From Blastocatellia bacterium (lineage in GTDB: Bacteria; Acidobacteriota; Blastocatellia; HR10), in the NCBI GenBank assembly GCA_035573895.1, contig DATLZR010000021.1, forward strand, positions 1 to 64,000: a stretch of 64,000 nt of DNA, in the 5' to 3' direction. Position 1 is the first letter of the stretch, and every line of letters begins with the position of its first letter. Of this stretch, positions 26,257 to 35,355 are shown piece by piece. The notes beneath the pieces are model-generated. The model worked only from the letters and a program-made list of their open reading frames with translations, was not told where the DNA came from and did no database searches. Made by a program: the position numbers and the translations under genes.

Positions 26257-27780
26257 ATGAGGAAACCTATGAGTCGCCGTGAGGTGATAAAGGGAGCAGC
26301 CTGCAGCCTGGTTGTTGCACCGTTTGTGAGATTGACTGGAACCGTAGCACCGAGACAACAGCAGCCGCCGACTCGGGCCCCCAACATCGTCTTCTTTATG
26401 CCGGATGATCAGGCGCAGGAGGCCATGAGTGCTTACGGCAATAAAATTCTCAAGACTCCCAACATGGATCGCATCGGCCAAGAAGGCATTCGTTTCACCG
26501 AAGCGTTTGTCACCAATTCACTCTGCTCGCCAAGCCGCGCCTCGATCCTCACCGGTCTCTACTCGCACACGCACGGCATTCTCAGCAATGGCTCCGGACC
26601 AGTCTTCCGCAACCAGCCGGGACTGCGCGATGATCAGCTCACGTTCGTTCATCTGCTTCGACAAGCAGGCTACCAGACGGCGCTCGTCGGGAAATGGCAC
26701 ATTCGTTCCTGGCCGACCGGCTTCGAGCATTGGGTGATCCTGCCGGGACAGGGCGATTATGAGGACCCTGATATGATCGCCAACGGCGTATGGGTGAAGA
26801 TGCGTGGTCACGTAGATGACGTTGTGGGCGATCAGGCACTGACCTTCCTGCGACAGCGCGATAAGAATCGTCCGTTCTGTTTGCTCGTACACTTCAAATC
26901 GCCTCATTGGGATTGGCGACCGGCTAAACGATTTGAGAAGGCTTTTGAGGACGTGGAGATTCCGATTCCGCGAACCTTCGCCGACCGACTGGAGGGACGA
27001 CCGGCCGCCGTCCACAATGCCAAACTCGATCTGGCCGATCTGCCCGTCTTCCGCGATCAGGCGCCCGAATCGCTACCGCGCGAGGAGCGGCGACGGCGCA
27101 ACTATCAACTGCTTCTGAAAAATTTCTACCGCGTGCTGCTCAGTGTGGATGAAAATGTGGGCCGCGTACTCGATTTCCTGGATAAGAACGGGCTGACGGA
27201 AAACACGATTGTCATGCACACTTCGGATAATGGCTTCTTCCTCGGCCAGCATGGGTTCTTCGATAAGCGACTTATGTATGAGCCTTCGATCCGCGTGCCG
27301 ATGGTCGTGCGCTTCCCGGCGCGGGTGAAAGCGGGGCAGGTGGATACCAAGCACATGGTTCTGAATGTTGATGTAGCCCCGACCCTGTTGGAGTTGGCGG
27401 GTGTGCCTGTGCCGTCCTGGATGCATGGTCGAAGCTGGGTACCGCTGCTTGAGGGTCAGGATGTGCCCTGGCGCGATGCCTTTCTCTACGAGTATTACGA
27501 ATATCCGGCCGAGCACTGCGTGCGCAAGCATCGCGGCGTGCGAACCGACCGTTGGAAGCTGATTCACTTCTGGGAACAACCCGAGGAGTGGGAGCTATAC
27601 GATCTGCAAAACGACCCCGATGAGTTGAACAACCTCGCCGGTCGCCCTGAGCATGCCGCTCGAATGCGGGAGTTGCAGGCGAAACTGGCGGCGTTGCGGC
27701 GCGAAGTCGGCGATGTGGATCCACCGGGTCCGCCGCCCGTAGCCGCTCCCTGCACCATCAAAATCGGGCAGGAGTTTTGA
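26257..27780 (+). CDS. Tat-exported sulfatase (formylglycine type)
   Basis: The 507-residue protein starts with a Tat-like signal (S-R-R-E-V-I-K, residues 6-12) and has the type I sulfatase domain (about 42-480). The modified Cys lies in C90-S-P-S-R94, the metal-binding Asp pair is D50-D51, and GKWH and S-D-N-G-F-F-L-G-Q-H-G follow. Activation needs a formylglycine-generating enzyme, which is not in this window. It hydrolyses sulfate esters in the periplasm; the substrate is unknown. The ATG at 26257 has GAGGGAGGA. It follows the serine hydrolase, with the copied leader between them. Confidence 0.95.
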   Translation: MRKPMSRREVIKGAACSLVVAPFVRLTGTVAPRQQQPPTRAPNIVFFMPDDQAQEAMSAYGNKILKTPNMDRIGQEGIRFTEAFVTNSLCSPSRASILTGLYSHTHGILSNGSGPVFRNQPGLRDDQLTFVHLLRQAGYQTALVGKWHIRSWPTGFEHWVILPGQGDYEDPDMIANGVWVKMRGHVDDVVGDQALTFLRQRDKNRPFCLLVHFKSPHWDWRPAKRFEKAFEDVEIPIPRTFADRLEGRPAAVHNAKLDLADLPVFRDQAPESLPREERRRRNYQLLLKNFYRVLLSVDENVGRVLDFLDKNGLTENTIVMHTSDNGFFLGQHGFFDKRLMYEPSIRVPMVVRFPARVKAGQVDTKHMVLNVDVAPTLLELAGVPVPSWMHGRSWVPLLEGQDVPWRDAFLYEYYEYPAEHCVRKHRGVRTDRWKLIHFWEQPEEWELYDLQNDPDELNNLAGRPEHAARMRELQAKLAALRREVGDVDPPGPPPVAAPCTIKIGQEF

Positions 27781-28132
27781 GGGAGTGGCGAGGAAATCCC
27801 CTTCGGCGGTGGACAACTTATACCAATTCGCTAAACAGATCGCACGAATTTTGGCTTCACTTGGCCGCAGATGGATGCGTGGGTGACAGGCAACTCGCAA
27901 CTATCGGGAGTTCGATTTAAATGAGACAAGCGTTTAGCCCCGGAGGAGCAGCAGGGAGTGGGCCAGGAGGGCGAAGCACTGCCCTGAGTCCGCGTGCCCC
28001 CGTGAGAAAGTTGTGGAAGGGGCGACCAAAACGTCTGACCGAAATCAACTCACTTGACGGAAGGATCACTGTTACACCGAGAATATTCAGTTCACGCACG
28101 AGATCACGAAAGCGGTCATTGAGGGGACACCG
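27781..28132. other. intergenic stretch, nothing recognised
   Basis: A 71-codon plus-strand frame (27921-28136) is basic and low in complexity, with no ribosome site and no family. TTGACG near 28053 might be part of a promoter for the permease gene, but a convincing -10 was not found. Confidence 0.4.
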
Positions 28133-29524
28133 ATGAACCAAACTTCTGAACCGCATTTGACGCGAGGTTTTGGCCTATTACAGGCGACGGCGCTCAATAT
28201 GTCGAACGTCGTGGGCATTGGACCGTTCATCACCATTCCACTCATGATGGCCACGATGGGCGGGCCACAAGCCATGCTCGGCTGGTTTCTTGGCGCCTTG
28301 CTGGCCATTTGCGACGGGCAGGTCTGGAGTGAGTTGGGCGCGGCTTGGCCAGGTTCCGGCGGCAGCTATCGTTACCTCCGCGAAGCATACGGCCCGGAGC
28401 GATGGGGGCGGCTCATGGCCTTCCTGTTCATCTGGCAATTTGTGCTTAGCGGTCCGCTAGAAATCGCTTCCGGCCTGATCGGCTTCTCTCATTATGCGAG
28501 CTATCTCTGGCCCGAAATGCCGCCGCTTGCGCGAAAGCTGTTAGCCGCCGGGATCGGCGCGGTGGCGCTTTTGCTGCTCTACCGGCGCATCACCTTTCTG
28601 GGCAAAGTAACGGTCACACTCTGGGTGGGCACGGTGCTGACGATGGGGAGCATCCTGGTTCTGGGGCTGCCGCACTTCGATCCCAAGCTCGCGTTCTCCT
28701 TCCCGCCGGGAGCATTCGATTTCACAACCGGATTCTTCCTGGGTCTCGGCAATGCGATGCTGATTGCGATGTACGACTTCCTGGGCTACTACGATGTGTG
28801 CTACATCGGTGATGAGGTTCGTGATCCGGCGCGAGTGATCCCGCGCTCGATCCTGTATTGCATCATTGCCTGCGCGGTGGCCTACTTCTCCATTAATCTG
28901 ACCCTTATCGGGGTCGTGCCCTGGTGGGAGGCGGTGAACTCACAATTCATCGTCTCGGATTTCATGCAGCGGCTCTACGGACGCCCGGCGGCGATGGTCG
29001 TCACGCTGATGATTCTGTGGACGGCCTTCGGATCGGTATTCGCTCTGACACTCGGCTATTCGCGCATCCCCTATGCGGCGGCGCGTGATGGCTATTTCTT
29101 CCGCCCATTTGCCCGCGTTCATCCGACAAAGAACTTCCCTCACGTCTCGCTTCTGGTCGTGGGTGCGGTGGCCATCGGCGCGGCGTTCTTTCGACTGGAA
29201 GAAGTCATCAGCGCGTTGATCACGACGCGATTGCTCGTGCAGTTCATCGCTCAAATCTTCGCCGTCGCGCTGCTCAGGCGACGATTGCCGGAGGCGGCGC
29301 GACCGTACAAGATGTGGCTCTATCCGGTTCCGGCAGTGATCGCGTTCTTCGGCTGGAGTTATGTCTTTCTCACGTCGGGCTGGCGCTACATAGCGCTGGG
29401 ATTGCTCACGCTCGGTCTCGGTGTAGGCGTCTTCTTTGTGCGGGCGCGGCTCCAGCGGACCTGGCCATTTGCTCGACCTGAACCGGTGTCGGTCACGCCG
29501 ACCGCTGAGGCCGAGGAGGCGTGA
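28133..29524 (+). CDS. APC superfamily amino acid permease
   Basis: The 463-residue protein has about 12 membrane segments, with the APC signature in helix 1 (ATALNMSNVVGIGPFITIPL) and ELGAAWPGSGGSYRYLREAYG after helix 2. It most likely imports an amino acid or related amine by proton coupling. The ATG at 28133 has GAGGGG upstream. The stop codon overlaps the start of the broken MFS gene by one nucleotide (TGATG), so it once formed an operon with an MFS transporter. Confidence 0.92.
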   Translation: MNQTSEPHLTRGFGLLQATALNMSNVVGIGPFITIPLMMATMGGPQAMLGWFLGALLAICDGQVWSELGAAWPGSGGSYRYLREAYGPERWGRLMAFLFIWQFVLSGPLEIASGLIGFSHYASYLWPEMPPLARKLLAAGIGAVALLLLYRRITFLGKVTVTLWVGTVLTMGSILVLGLPHFDPKLAFSFPPGAFDFTTGFFLGLGNAMLIAMYDFLGYYDVCYIGDEVRDPARVIPRSILYCIIACAVAYFSINLTLIGVVPWWEAVNSQFIVSDFMQRLYGRPAAMVVTLMILWTAFGSVFALTLGYSRIPYAAARDGYFFRPFARVHPTKNFPHVSLLVVGAVAIGAAFFRLEEVISALITTRLLVQFIAQIFAVALLRRRLPEAARPYKMWLYPVPAVIAFFGWSYVFLTSGWRYIALGLLTLGLGVGVFFVRARLQRTWPFARPEPVSVTPTAEAEEA

Positions 29525-29687
29525 TGCGACCGTCACGAATTTGTTGGTTCATGGCGGCGTCGCTGCTTCTGGTCGCCAGCCTGACCTAGCCAGATCGGCT
29601 CAAGTATGATGGTGGCAGCCGCCCGCACCCGGGGTGAGTGTGGGTTGACCACTGTGCAGATCGAAACGGTGCTCAGCGCATTTGTCC
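29512..29687 (+). repeat. 176-bp direct repeat, copy 1
   Basis: This stretch, from the end of the permease gene into an MFS gene, recurs at 31041-31215 with few differences (one indel and scattered substitutions). The two copies flank a 1.35-kb segment carrying the vapBC-like pair. Confidence 0.85.
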
Positions 29688-29822
29688 TCGGCTATGCGCT
29701 CCTTCAAATCCCTGGAGGATCGTTGGTGGATGGAGTGAGGGCCAGCCAGCTTGGAACATTGTCGGGCCCTGGCGCAACGGATGCTGCACCGGTAGTGCTC
29801 GCGATGTCGCAGGCGATATGAC
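29524..29822 (+). pseudogene. truncated MFS transporter, N-terminal part
   Basis: The frame begins MRPSRICWFMAASLLLVASL as in a first MFS helix, then meets TAG at 29587. After it, GLTTVQIETVLSAFVLGYA and L-Q-I-P-G-G continue, typical of helix 2 and the loop motif of the anion:cation symporter branch. A frame change follows near 29725 and the remaining ten helices are absent. It is a remnant. Confidence 0.75.
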
Positions 29823-29966
29823 CTACCCGCACCCCTACAAGACTCGATCCCTAAGCGTTTCTCATCTGCCGCGTTTCCTATCTCATCAACCGTCATTACG
29901 AGCGTGCGTCAGGACTCAGCTGGAGAAGTCACGCTTGAAGAATCTCCAGAGATCCGCCGGGCAGAC

Positions 29967-30449
29967 TTACTGAGAAGTAGCTTGACTTGGGGTCAGCAAA
30001 TCATCCAGTAGCAGGACCTCGATTTCGGTCACGCGCCTGAAGTTCGGATCATTGGTGAGAAAAGCCGTTCCACCGGCGGACTGTGTCGCAGCAACCTGAA
30101 TGGCATCAGGCGTTTTCAGATTGTACTTCGCCCTGAGGTCCGAGGCGATCTCAGCAACTCTCAGATCCAGGTTAACCAGTTGCAGATTTGGGTAGGTCGT
30201 CAGCATCTCTTGATAGTCCCGCGCCGCCTGCACATGTCCTTCGCGTTTCGGTTTGACCAGGATTTCCAACAGCGTGATCACAGACGTCACACCTCGCGTC
30301 GTTCCCGTCTCCCAGGCCTCGAAGATCACCTGTGTCAACGGAGCATACGTCGGATGGTCTTCCAAGTGATATATGAACAGCATCGTGTCAGCACCAACCA
30401 ATCGGTGCCGGGCGAGGAACTCTTCCAGGCGCGTGGTATCTACCCCCAA
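29967..30449 (-). CDS. PIN-domain toxin, VapC type
   Basis: The 160-residue protein has a PIN fold: an N-terminal acidic site (V-G-A-D-T-M-L-F-I-Y), a central Glu (LLEILVKP), and TPDAIQVAATQSAGGTAFLTNDPNF with the last acidic residues. PIN toxins cut RNA. A TTG at 30449 with AGGAGA 8 nt upstream is the likely start and overlaps the antitoxin gene by 10 nt, as usual in VapBC operons. The longer in-frame start at 30497 is less likely. Confidence 0.85.
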   Translation of the reverse strand: MGVDTTRLEEFLARHRLVGADTMLFIYHLEDHPTYAPLTQVIFEAWETGTTRGVTSVITLLEILVKPKREGHVQAARDYQEMLTTYPNLQLVNLDLRVAEIASDLRAKYNLKTPDAIQVAATQSAGGTAFLTNDPNFRRVTEIEVLLLDDLLTPSQATSQ

Positions 30450-30676
30450 GACTCTCTCTCCTGGCGGACATACACCGTGGCGTCCACATCTTTCCACACT
30501 TCTTTATGCAAACCTCTGAGTCGCCGAGCATATCCGGGGGACTTAGGGCGCAATACGACCTTCATCCCTTCGATTTCGACGAATAGCTCGTCACCCGGAC
30601 GAAGGTTCAACACCTCCCGGATCTCATCAGGAAGGAACAATTGGCCATCGTTCCCGATTGTGGTTGTTCTATTCAT
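30440..30676 (-). CDS. AbrB-type antitoxin partner of the PIN toxin
   Basis: The 78-residue protein has a swapped-hairpin AbrB/SpoVT fold in its first 47 residues (QLFLPDEIREVLNLRPGDELFVEIEG) and a basic C-terminal tail that would wrap the toxin. It should neutralise the PIN protein and bind its own promoter. The ATG at 30676 has AAAGGG before it. It is first in the two-gene operon. Confidence 0.88.
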   Translation of the reverse strand: MNRTTTIGNDGQLFLPDEIREVLNLRPGDELFVEIEGMKVVLRPKSPGYARRLRGLHKEVWKDVDATVYVRQERESWG

Positions 30677-30695
30677 AGGGCACCCTTTACCAGGA

Positions 30696-30711
30696 GGACA
30701 TTATAGTGTCC
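30696..30711 (-). promoter_or_regulatory. -10 element inside a palindrome, antitoxin operator
   Basis: GGACA-N6-TGTCC arms (30696-30700 and 30707-30711) enclose TATAAT on the minus strand (30700-30705), 24 nt upstream of the antitoxin ATG. A repressor bound here would block RNA polymerase, as known for AbrB-type antitoxins. Confidence 0.6.
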
Positions 30712-31040
30712 GCAGTGGCAAAATACCAAAACTCATCGCTGAATACTTGCAAAAGCCAGGACGGCCTCGGGCGCTTAGTCGGGCCGCGCACGTCTTATCT
30801 TTTGTCATCCTCGGGTTCCATCCGGATTCCGTTACCGGACAAGAGCCCTTAGCCATAACGCCAGTCTCCGCAAATACTGCGATCACTGACCAGGGAATGC
30901 ATGACATGAAACGGACAGTGGACACTGGAACGAGCCAACTATCGTTGCTGGGGACTCAATCGGGCGCACGATCTTCATCCTAAGTCATCGCTGGATTCCG
31001 CCCTAAAAATCTCTCGCCCGCCTGCGCGGGCTCAGCAAGT
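30712..31040. other. intergenic stretch without a supported gene
   Basis: No coding frame with a start and ribosome site was found. A short GCCCGC/GCGGGC hairpin lies near 31015-31030 just before repeat copy 2. Confidence 0.4.
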
Positions 31041-31215
31041 CGAGGAGGCGTGATGCGACCGTCACGAATTTGTTGGTTCATGGCTGCGTGCTGCTTCTGG
31101 TCGCCAGCCTGACCTACCCGGATCGGCTCAAGTATGATGGTGGCAGCCGCCCGCACCCGGGGTGAGTGTGGGTTGACCACTGTGCAGATCGAAATGGTGT
31201 TCAGCGCATTTGTCC
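31041..31215 (+). repeat. 176-bp direct repeat, copy 2 (MFS gene remnant)
   Basis: Matches 29512-29687, including the MRPSRICWFMA start and the VQIE-M-V-F-S-A-F segment, with an extra frame break in the first helix. This copy lacks the stop at the same place but is equally truncated. Confidence 0.85.
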
Positions 31216-31585
31216 CGGGCTGAGATTTCGCAGGAGAAAGAATGTTGAGACGCGGGCCAATTTTTGCACCGCGCTTCAGCAGCTCGGCCGAACTGAGCAG
31301 ACCAGTGACAGCGCGACTCGACCACTTCTTCAACACCCGCTCGGTACGATGTTCGATCCTCGCCGGCCGTTTGGCAACACTGGGCGAAACATTTTGCGTG
31401 GACCGGATGAGCGCAATCCGGATTTGATCCGCGAGACGACGCAACATGAATGTCGCACGGACCTCACGAACAGGGCGAGCTTCGGCAACCCCGACTCGAA
31501 TGTGGTGGCGGCAGCATTCGGGCGAATTTCCAGCACGGGCACGCGGCCGCCGGTCATCCAATTTCTGCTGAAGCTGAACCGGTGA
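31216..31585 (+). pseudogene. C-terminal fragment of an Oar-like TonB receptor
   Basis: The frame that ends at 31585 reads F-G-N-T-G-R-N-I-L-R-G-P-D, then N-P-D-S-N-V-V-A-A-A-F-G-R-I-S-S-T-G-T-R-P-P, then Q-F-L-L-K-L. This is the usual last 100 residues of an Acidobacterial TonB receptor (GRNxLRGP, then the FGRIxSTxxRPPVIQFxLK tail). The rest of the gene is missing, presumably removed when the segment next to it was rearranged. Confidence 0.65.
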
Positions 31586-31648
31586 ACCGAGCGAAGCTTG
31601 CCACCTGCCCCATGAACCGTTAAAACTGCGGAGCGGAGGAGGTGAACT

Positions 31649-33073
31649 ATGACGAAAGAGTATCCCTTCATAATCGGCGGCGAGCATCGCACGTCGGCGG
31701 AGAAAGTGGAGATTCGCAATCCGTACAACCAAGAGGTGATTGCTGCGGTCAACTATGCATCGGCGCACGATGCGCAGGAAGCCATCGCGCGGGCGGCCTC
31801 GGCGTTTGAGATGACGCGGCAGTGGCCATCCTACAGGCGGGCCGACGTGCTCCGTCGCGTGGCTAATGAGCTTACGGAACGCAAAGAGGAACTCGCCGAG
31901 CTGATCACGCTGGAGGCGGGAAAGCCCATACGGGATGCGCGCACTGAGGTCGCGCGCGCCATTCAGACGTTCACGGTCGCCTCCGAGGAAGCCAGGCGAT
32001 TGGGTGGAGAACTGCTGCCCCTGGATTGGCTTGCGGGTTCGGAAAATCGCTGGGCCGTCGTTCGCCGATTTCCCATCGGGCCGATTCTCGGCATCACGCC
32101 CTTCAATTTCCCCTTGAATCTGGTGGCGCACAAGGTGGCTCCGGCGCTGGCCTCAGGCAATCCCATCATCATCAAGCCGGCGCCGCAGACGCCGCTATCA
32201 GCCCTGCGGCTGGGTGAGATCGTGTACGAGGCGGGCTGGCCGGAAGGGGGCTTGAGTGTCCTTCCCTGCTCCAACGACGTCGCCGGGCTGATGCTCACCG
32301 ATGAGCGCATCAAGAAGCTCTCGTTCACCGGCAGCGCCGCTGTCGGGTGGATGTTGAAAGCGCAGGTGCCGAAGAAGAAGGTGACGCTGGAACTCGGCGG
32401 AAATGCCGCCGTCATCGTGCACGAAGACGCCGATCTGGACTGGGCGGCCAAACGTTGCGTTCAAGGCGGCTTCGCTTACGCGGGTCAAACCTGCATCTCG
32501 GTCCAGCGGATCTACGCGCACGAGGCCGTGTATGAGCCATTTCTCGAACGCTTGTTGGAGGGCGTGAGGAACCTCGTCGTCGGCAATCCGAGAGATGAGA
32601 AGACTGATGTCGGCCCAATGATCAGCGTGGCCGCGGCCGAACGTGCCGAGAGCTGGATTCGGGAAGCGGTTCAGGCCGGGGCGAAAGTCCTCATCGGCGG
32701 CGAGCGCAGTGGAGCATTTTTGATGCCGACGGTTCTCACAGATGTCGCGCCGGAGATGAAAGTGAGTTGCGAGGAAGTCTTTGCGCCGGTGGTCATCGTG
32801 AATCGCTACGCCGATTTTGACGAGGCCATCCGCCAGGTCAATAGTTCGCGCTACGGATTGCAGGCGGGCATCTTCACCCGGAATGTGAACCGCATCTTTC
32901 ATGCCTACCAGGCGATTGACGTGGGCGGGCTAATCATCAACGATGTGCCCACCTATCGTGCTGATCACATGCCCTACGGAGGCGTCAAAGACTCCGGGTT
33001 TGGCCGCGAGGGCGTCCGCTCGGCCATCGAGGAGATGACCGAACCGCGCGTGCTCGTCCTGAACCTGGGGTGA
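31649..33073 (+). CDS. NAD(P)-dependent aldehyde dehydrogenase
   Basis: The 474-residue protein is a full-length ALDH. The catalytic Cys is in YAGQTCISVQR (about residue 287), the general-base Glu in TLELGGNAA (about 251), and the Asn of the active site in TPFNFPLNL. It oxidises an aldehyde to an acid; the sequence resembles lactaldehyde/succinate-semialdehyde-type members, but the substrate cannot be read out. The ATG at 31649 has GGAGGAGGTG before it. There is no encapsulation-type extension, so it is not obviously a microcompartment enzyme. Confidence 0.92.
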   Translation: MTKEYPFIIGGEHRTSAEKVEIRNPYNQEVIAAVNYASAHDAQEAIARAASAFEMTRQWPSYRRADVLRRVANELTERKEELAELITLEAGKPIRDARTEVARAIQTFTVASEEARRLGGELLPLDWLAGSENRWAVVRRFPIGPILGITPFNFPLNLVAHKVAPALASGNPIIIKPAPQTPLSALRLGEIVYEAGWPEGGLSVLPCSNDVAGLMLTDERIKKLSFTGSAAVGWMLKAQVPKKKVTLELGGNAAVIVHEDADLDWAAKRCVQGGFAYAGQTCISVQRIYAHEAVYEPFLERLLEGVRNLVVGNPRDEKTDVGPMISVAAAERAESWIREAVQAGAKVLIGGERSGAFLMPTVLTDVAPEMKVSCEEVFAPVVIVNRYADFDEAIRQVNSSRYGLQAGIFTRNVNRIFHAYQAIDVGGLIINDVPTYRADHMPYGGVKDSGFGREGVRSAIEEMTEPRVLVLNLG

Positions 33074-33250
33074 CTTGGTAGCTACTCCACTTCTGCCCAC
33101 GGAAGATGCGAACAGGCACGACAAAACATGGAGGAAGCTGGACTACCGGGCGTCACGCGGGCGGCCTTCCTTCGGCATCCGTTACCTTTTAGTTTTTGGT
33201 GTGTTTCGTGGGCTCCAGTAGTTACTTTAACCGAGCGGGGGAGTGGAAAC

Positions 33251-34052
33251 ATGCCTCGGATCACAGTTGGCAACATCGAAATCTACTACGAGACTCATGG
33301 TGCTGGCGAGCCGCTACTGCTCATCGCCGGATTGGGGTTTGGCGCCTGGAGCTGGTATCGGCAAATCCCCGCGTTCGCCAGAGAGTTCATGACCATCGCT
33401 TTTGACAATCGCGGCGCGGGCCAATCGGACAAACCCGACGTCGAGTACACGATCAAGATGATGGCGGATGATGCCGCCGCTCTGCTTCGGGCCTTGAAGA
33501 TCGAACGCGCGCGTTCTCGGCCATTCGATGGGGGGCTACATCGCGCAAGAGCTGGCGCTGAGTGATCCCGATCTGGTGGCCAGTCTCGTGCTCGTCTCGA
33601 CGAGTTTCGGCGGAAGGAACGCCGTACGCATGTCGGCGGAGACGGCGACACAGATGCGCTCGGAGCTAGAAGCCGATGACCCGGAGGTCGCTTTGCGCAG
33701 GGGTCTCTCGCTCCGGTTCAGCGACCGATTCATCGCCGAGCATCCCGATCTCATTAACGAGTTCGTTGCCGTGCGGAAAGCGAATCTGCCGCCGCGTGTG
33801 GCCTGGCTGCGACAATTTGCCGCCTGTCTCATGTTTGAGACCGAGTCGCGCCTGGCATCTCCCCGCGTGCCCACATTGATCCTGACTGGAGATGATGACC
33901 CGATTGTTCCGGCGGAGAACTCGCGCCATCTGGCCGCGAGAATCTCCGGTTCGCGGCTCTGCGTGCTGGAGGGTGCGCGGCATCTCGTTTTCATCGAGCG
34001 GGCCGAGGAATTCAATCACCTCGTGATCGAATTCTTAAAGGCGGCGAGTTGA
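33251..34052 (+). pseudogene. alpha/beta-hydrolase with a frameshift
   Basis: The first frame (from ATG 33251) gives GNIEIYYETHG and A-F-D-N-R-G-A-G-Q-S-D-K-P up to about 33510. The nucleophile elbow V-L-G-H-S-M-G-G-Y lies in a shifted frame, and the rest of the domain (to the catalytic Asp in TGDDDPIVP and the His in ARHLVF) continues in that frame to 34052. Total length, about 266 codons, fits the family. The single frame change near 33515 could be a mutation or a sequencing error in a CG-rich run. All catalytic residues are otherwise present. Confidence 0.8.
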
Positions 34053-34063
34053 AACCCGGAAGC

Positions 34064-34080
34064 GCCCGCTGCGAGCGGGC
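34064..34080 (+). terminator. short GC hairpin after the hydrolase gene
   Basis: GCCCGCT (34064-34070), three loop bases, AGCGGGC (34074-34080) form a perfect 7-bp stem 12 nt after the stop. No T tract follows, so termination is possible but weakly supported. Confidence 0.4.
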
Positions 34081-34134
34081 TGGTTCGCAGCCGGAAGAAT
34101 TGGCCATGCCTGAAAACCATGAAGATCTCGCCCC

Positions 34135-34200
34135 TGATGAACACGGATAGACACCGATTAGTCGCCCCCATCCGTGTTGATCTGTGTCCATCCGTGGTGA
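34135..34200. repeat. imperfect inverted repeat in the intergenic region
   Basis: The left arm (34135-34160, GATGAACACGGATAGACACC core) pairs with the right arm (34169-34200, core of GTGTCCATCCGTGGTGA) over about 22 bp with a few mismatches. The right arm itself holds the ATCCGTG word twice. Elements of this kind are spread in many bacterial genomes between genes. Confidence 0.65.
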
Positions 34201-34220
34201 TTTTTGGAGGAGGATGAGTT

Positions 34221-35279
34221 ATGGCAACAGCGAAAGCAGCCGTCATGACGGATTTCCATCACCCCTTCGAGATTCGCGAGTACCCGCCGCCGGATGAAGT
34301 GGAGCCGGGCGCGGCGCTCGTGCGCGTCGAGATGGCCGGCATCTGCGGCACCGATGTGCATCTTCGGAAAGGGCAGCTGCCGATCCCTCGCCCGATCATT
34401 CTGGGCCACGAAACGGTAGGGACGGTCGTGAAACTCGGCGAGGGACTGGAGACGGATTGGACGGGCGCACCACTTCGGGAAGGAGATCGGGTGGCCTGGT
34501 ATGCCGGACGACTTTGCGGCGAGTGTTACTACTGCGTACAGAAACGACAGCCGACGCGCTGCCTGAAGCGCAAAGCCTACGGGATCACGTACAACTGCGA
34601 TGTCAGCCCGCACTTCCTGGGAGGCTACGCTGAGTATCACCACCTCTTGCCCGGATCGGCCATTTTTAAGCTGACCGACTTATCCACGGAAATGGTCGTC
34701 GGCGCGGGCTGCGCGCTCAATACGGCCATTCACGGCATCGAGCGCATGGGCATCGGTTGGGGCGATACAGTTGTGATTCAAGGGAGCGGACCGGTGGGAC
34801 TGGCGGTGGCCAAAAGCGCCGGCGCGCTCACCACTGTCATGATTGGCGGCCCGGCGCATCGGCTCGAACTGGCGAAAACCTTCGGCGCCGATCACACGAT
34901 CAACATCGAGGAAGTCACAGACGCCAGCGAGCGCATCGCACGCGTCAAGCAGCTTACGGGCGGCTACGGCGCCGATGCAGTGATCGAATGCGTGGGGATG
35001 CCAGGGGTGGTCCCCGAAGGATTGGAGATGTGCCGCGACGGCGGGAAATACCTCGTGCTCGGCCACTACGGGGATGCGGGGGCGACGGCGATCAATCCCC
35101 ACGTCATCACCAAAAAACAACTGACCCTGTACGGCTCGTGGGCGAGCGAGCCCCGCCACATGGCTCTGGCCATTGAGTTCCTGGGAAAGGACGGCGAGCG
35201 ATTTCCTTTTGATCAACTGGTCTCGCACCGTTTTCCGCTTGATCGTGCCTTCGAGGCGCTGCAAAGCACCGCCGGGTAG
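34221..35279 (+). CDS. zinc-dependent alcohol dehydrogenase (MDR family), possibly shortened
   Basis: The 352-residue protein has the MDR fold: catalytic zinc Cys in AGICGTDVH, the zinc-binding GHE motif (ILGHETVG), four structural-zinc Cys in CGECYYCVQKRQPTRC, and the NAD site GSGPVGLAVA. It oxidises an alcohol or polyol. The TAG stop at 35277 is followed in frame by 9 further codons ending S-V-I-V-P and TGA (35309), the usual family tail, so a Trp codon probably became TAG. The ATG has GGAGGAGGATG upstream. Confidence 0.88.
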   Translation: MATAKAAVMTDFHHPFEIREYPPPDEVEPGAALVRVEMAGICGTDVHLRKGQLPIPRPIILGHETVGTVVKLGEGLETDWTGAPLREGDRVAWYAGRLCGECYYCVQKRQPTRCLKRKAYGITYNCDVSPHFLGGYAEYHHLLPGSAIFKLTDLSTEMVVGAGCALNTAIHGIERMGIGWGDTVVIQGSGPVGLAVAKSAGALTTVMIGGPAHRLELAKTFGADHTINIEEVTDASERIARVKQLTGGYGADAVIECVGMPGVVPEGLEMCRDGGKYLVLGHYGDAGATAINPHVITKKQLTLYGSWASEPRHMALAIEFLGKDGERFPFDQLVSHRFPLDRAFEALQSTAG

Positions 35280-35355
35280 GGGTCGAGAAAAAGCGTGATT
35301 GTGCCGTGACCATCGGCCGTGAGTTTGATTCGGCAGCAATTACTCACTCGCATGA

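Noticed and set aside
27921-28136. 71-codon basic reading frame before the APC permease
   Set aside because: Low complexity, no ribosome site and overlap with the permease start region; no family resemblance.
31649-35279. Aldehyde and alcohol dehydrogenases as microcompartment enzymes
   Set aside because: Neither has an N- or C-terminal encapsulation-like extension, and they lie 6-10 kb from the shell genes among unrelated genes.
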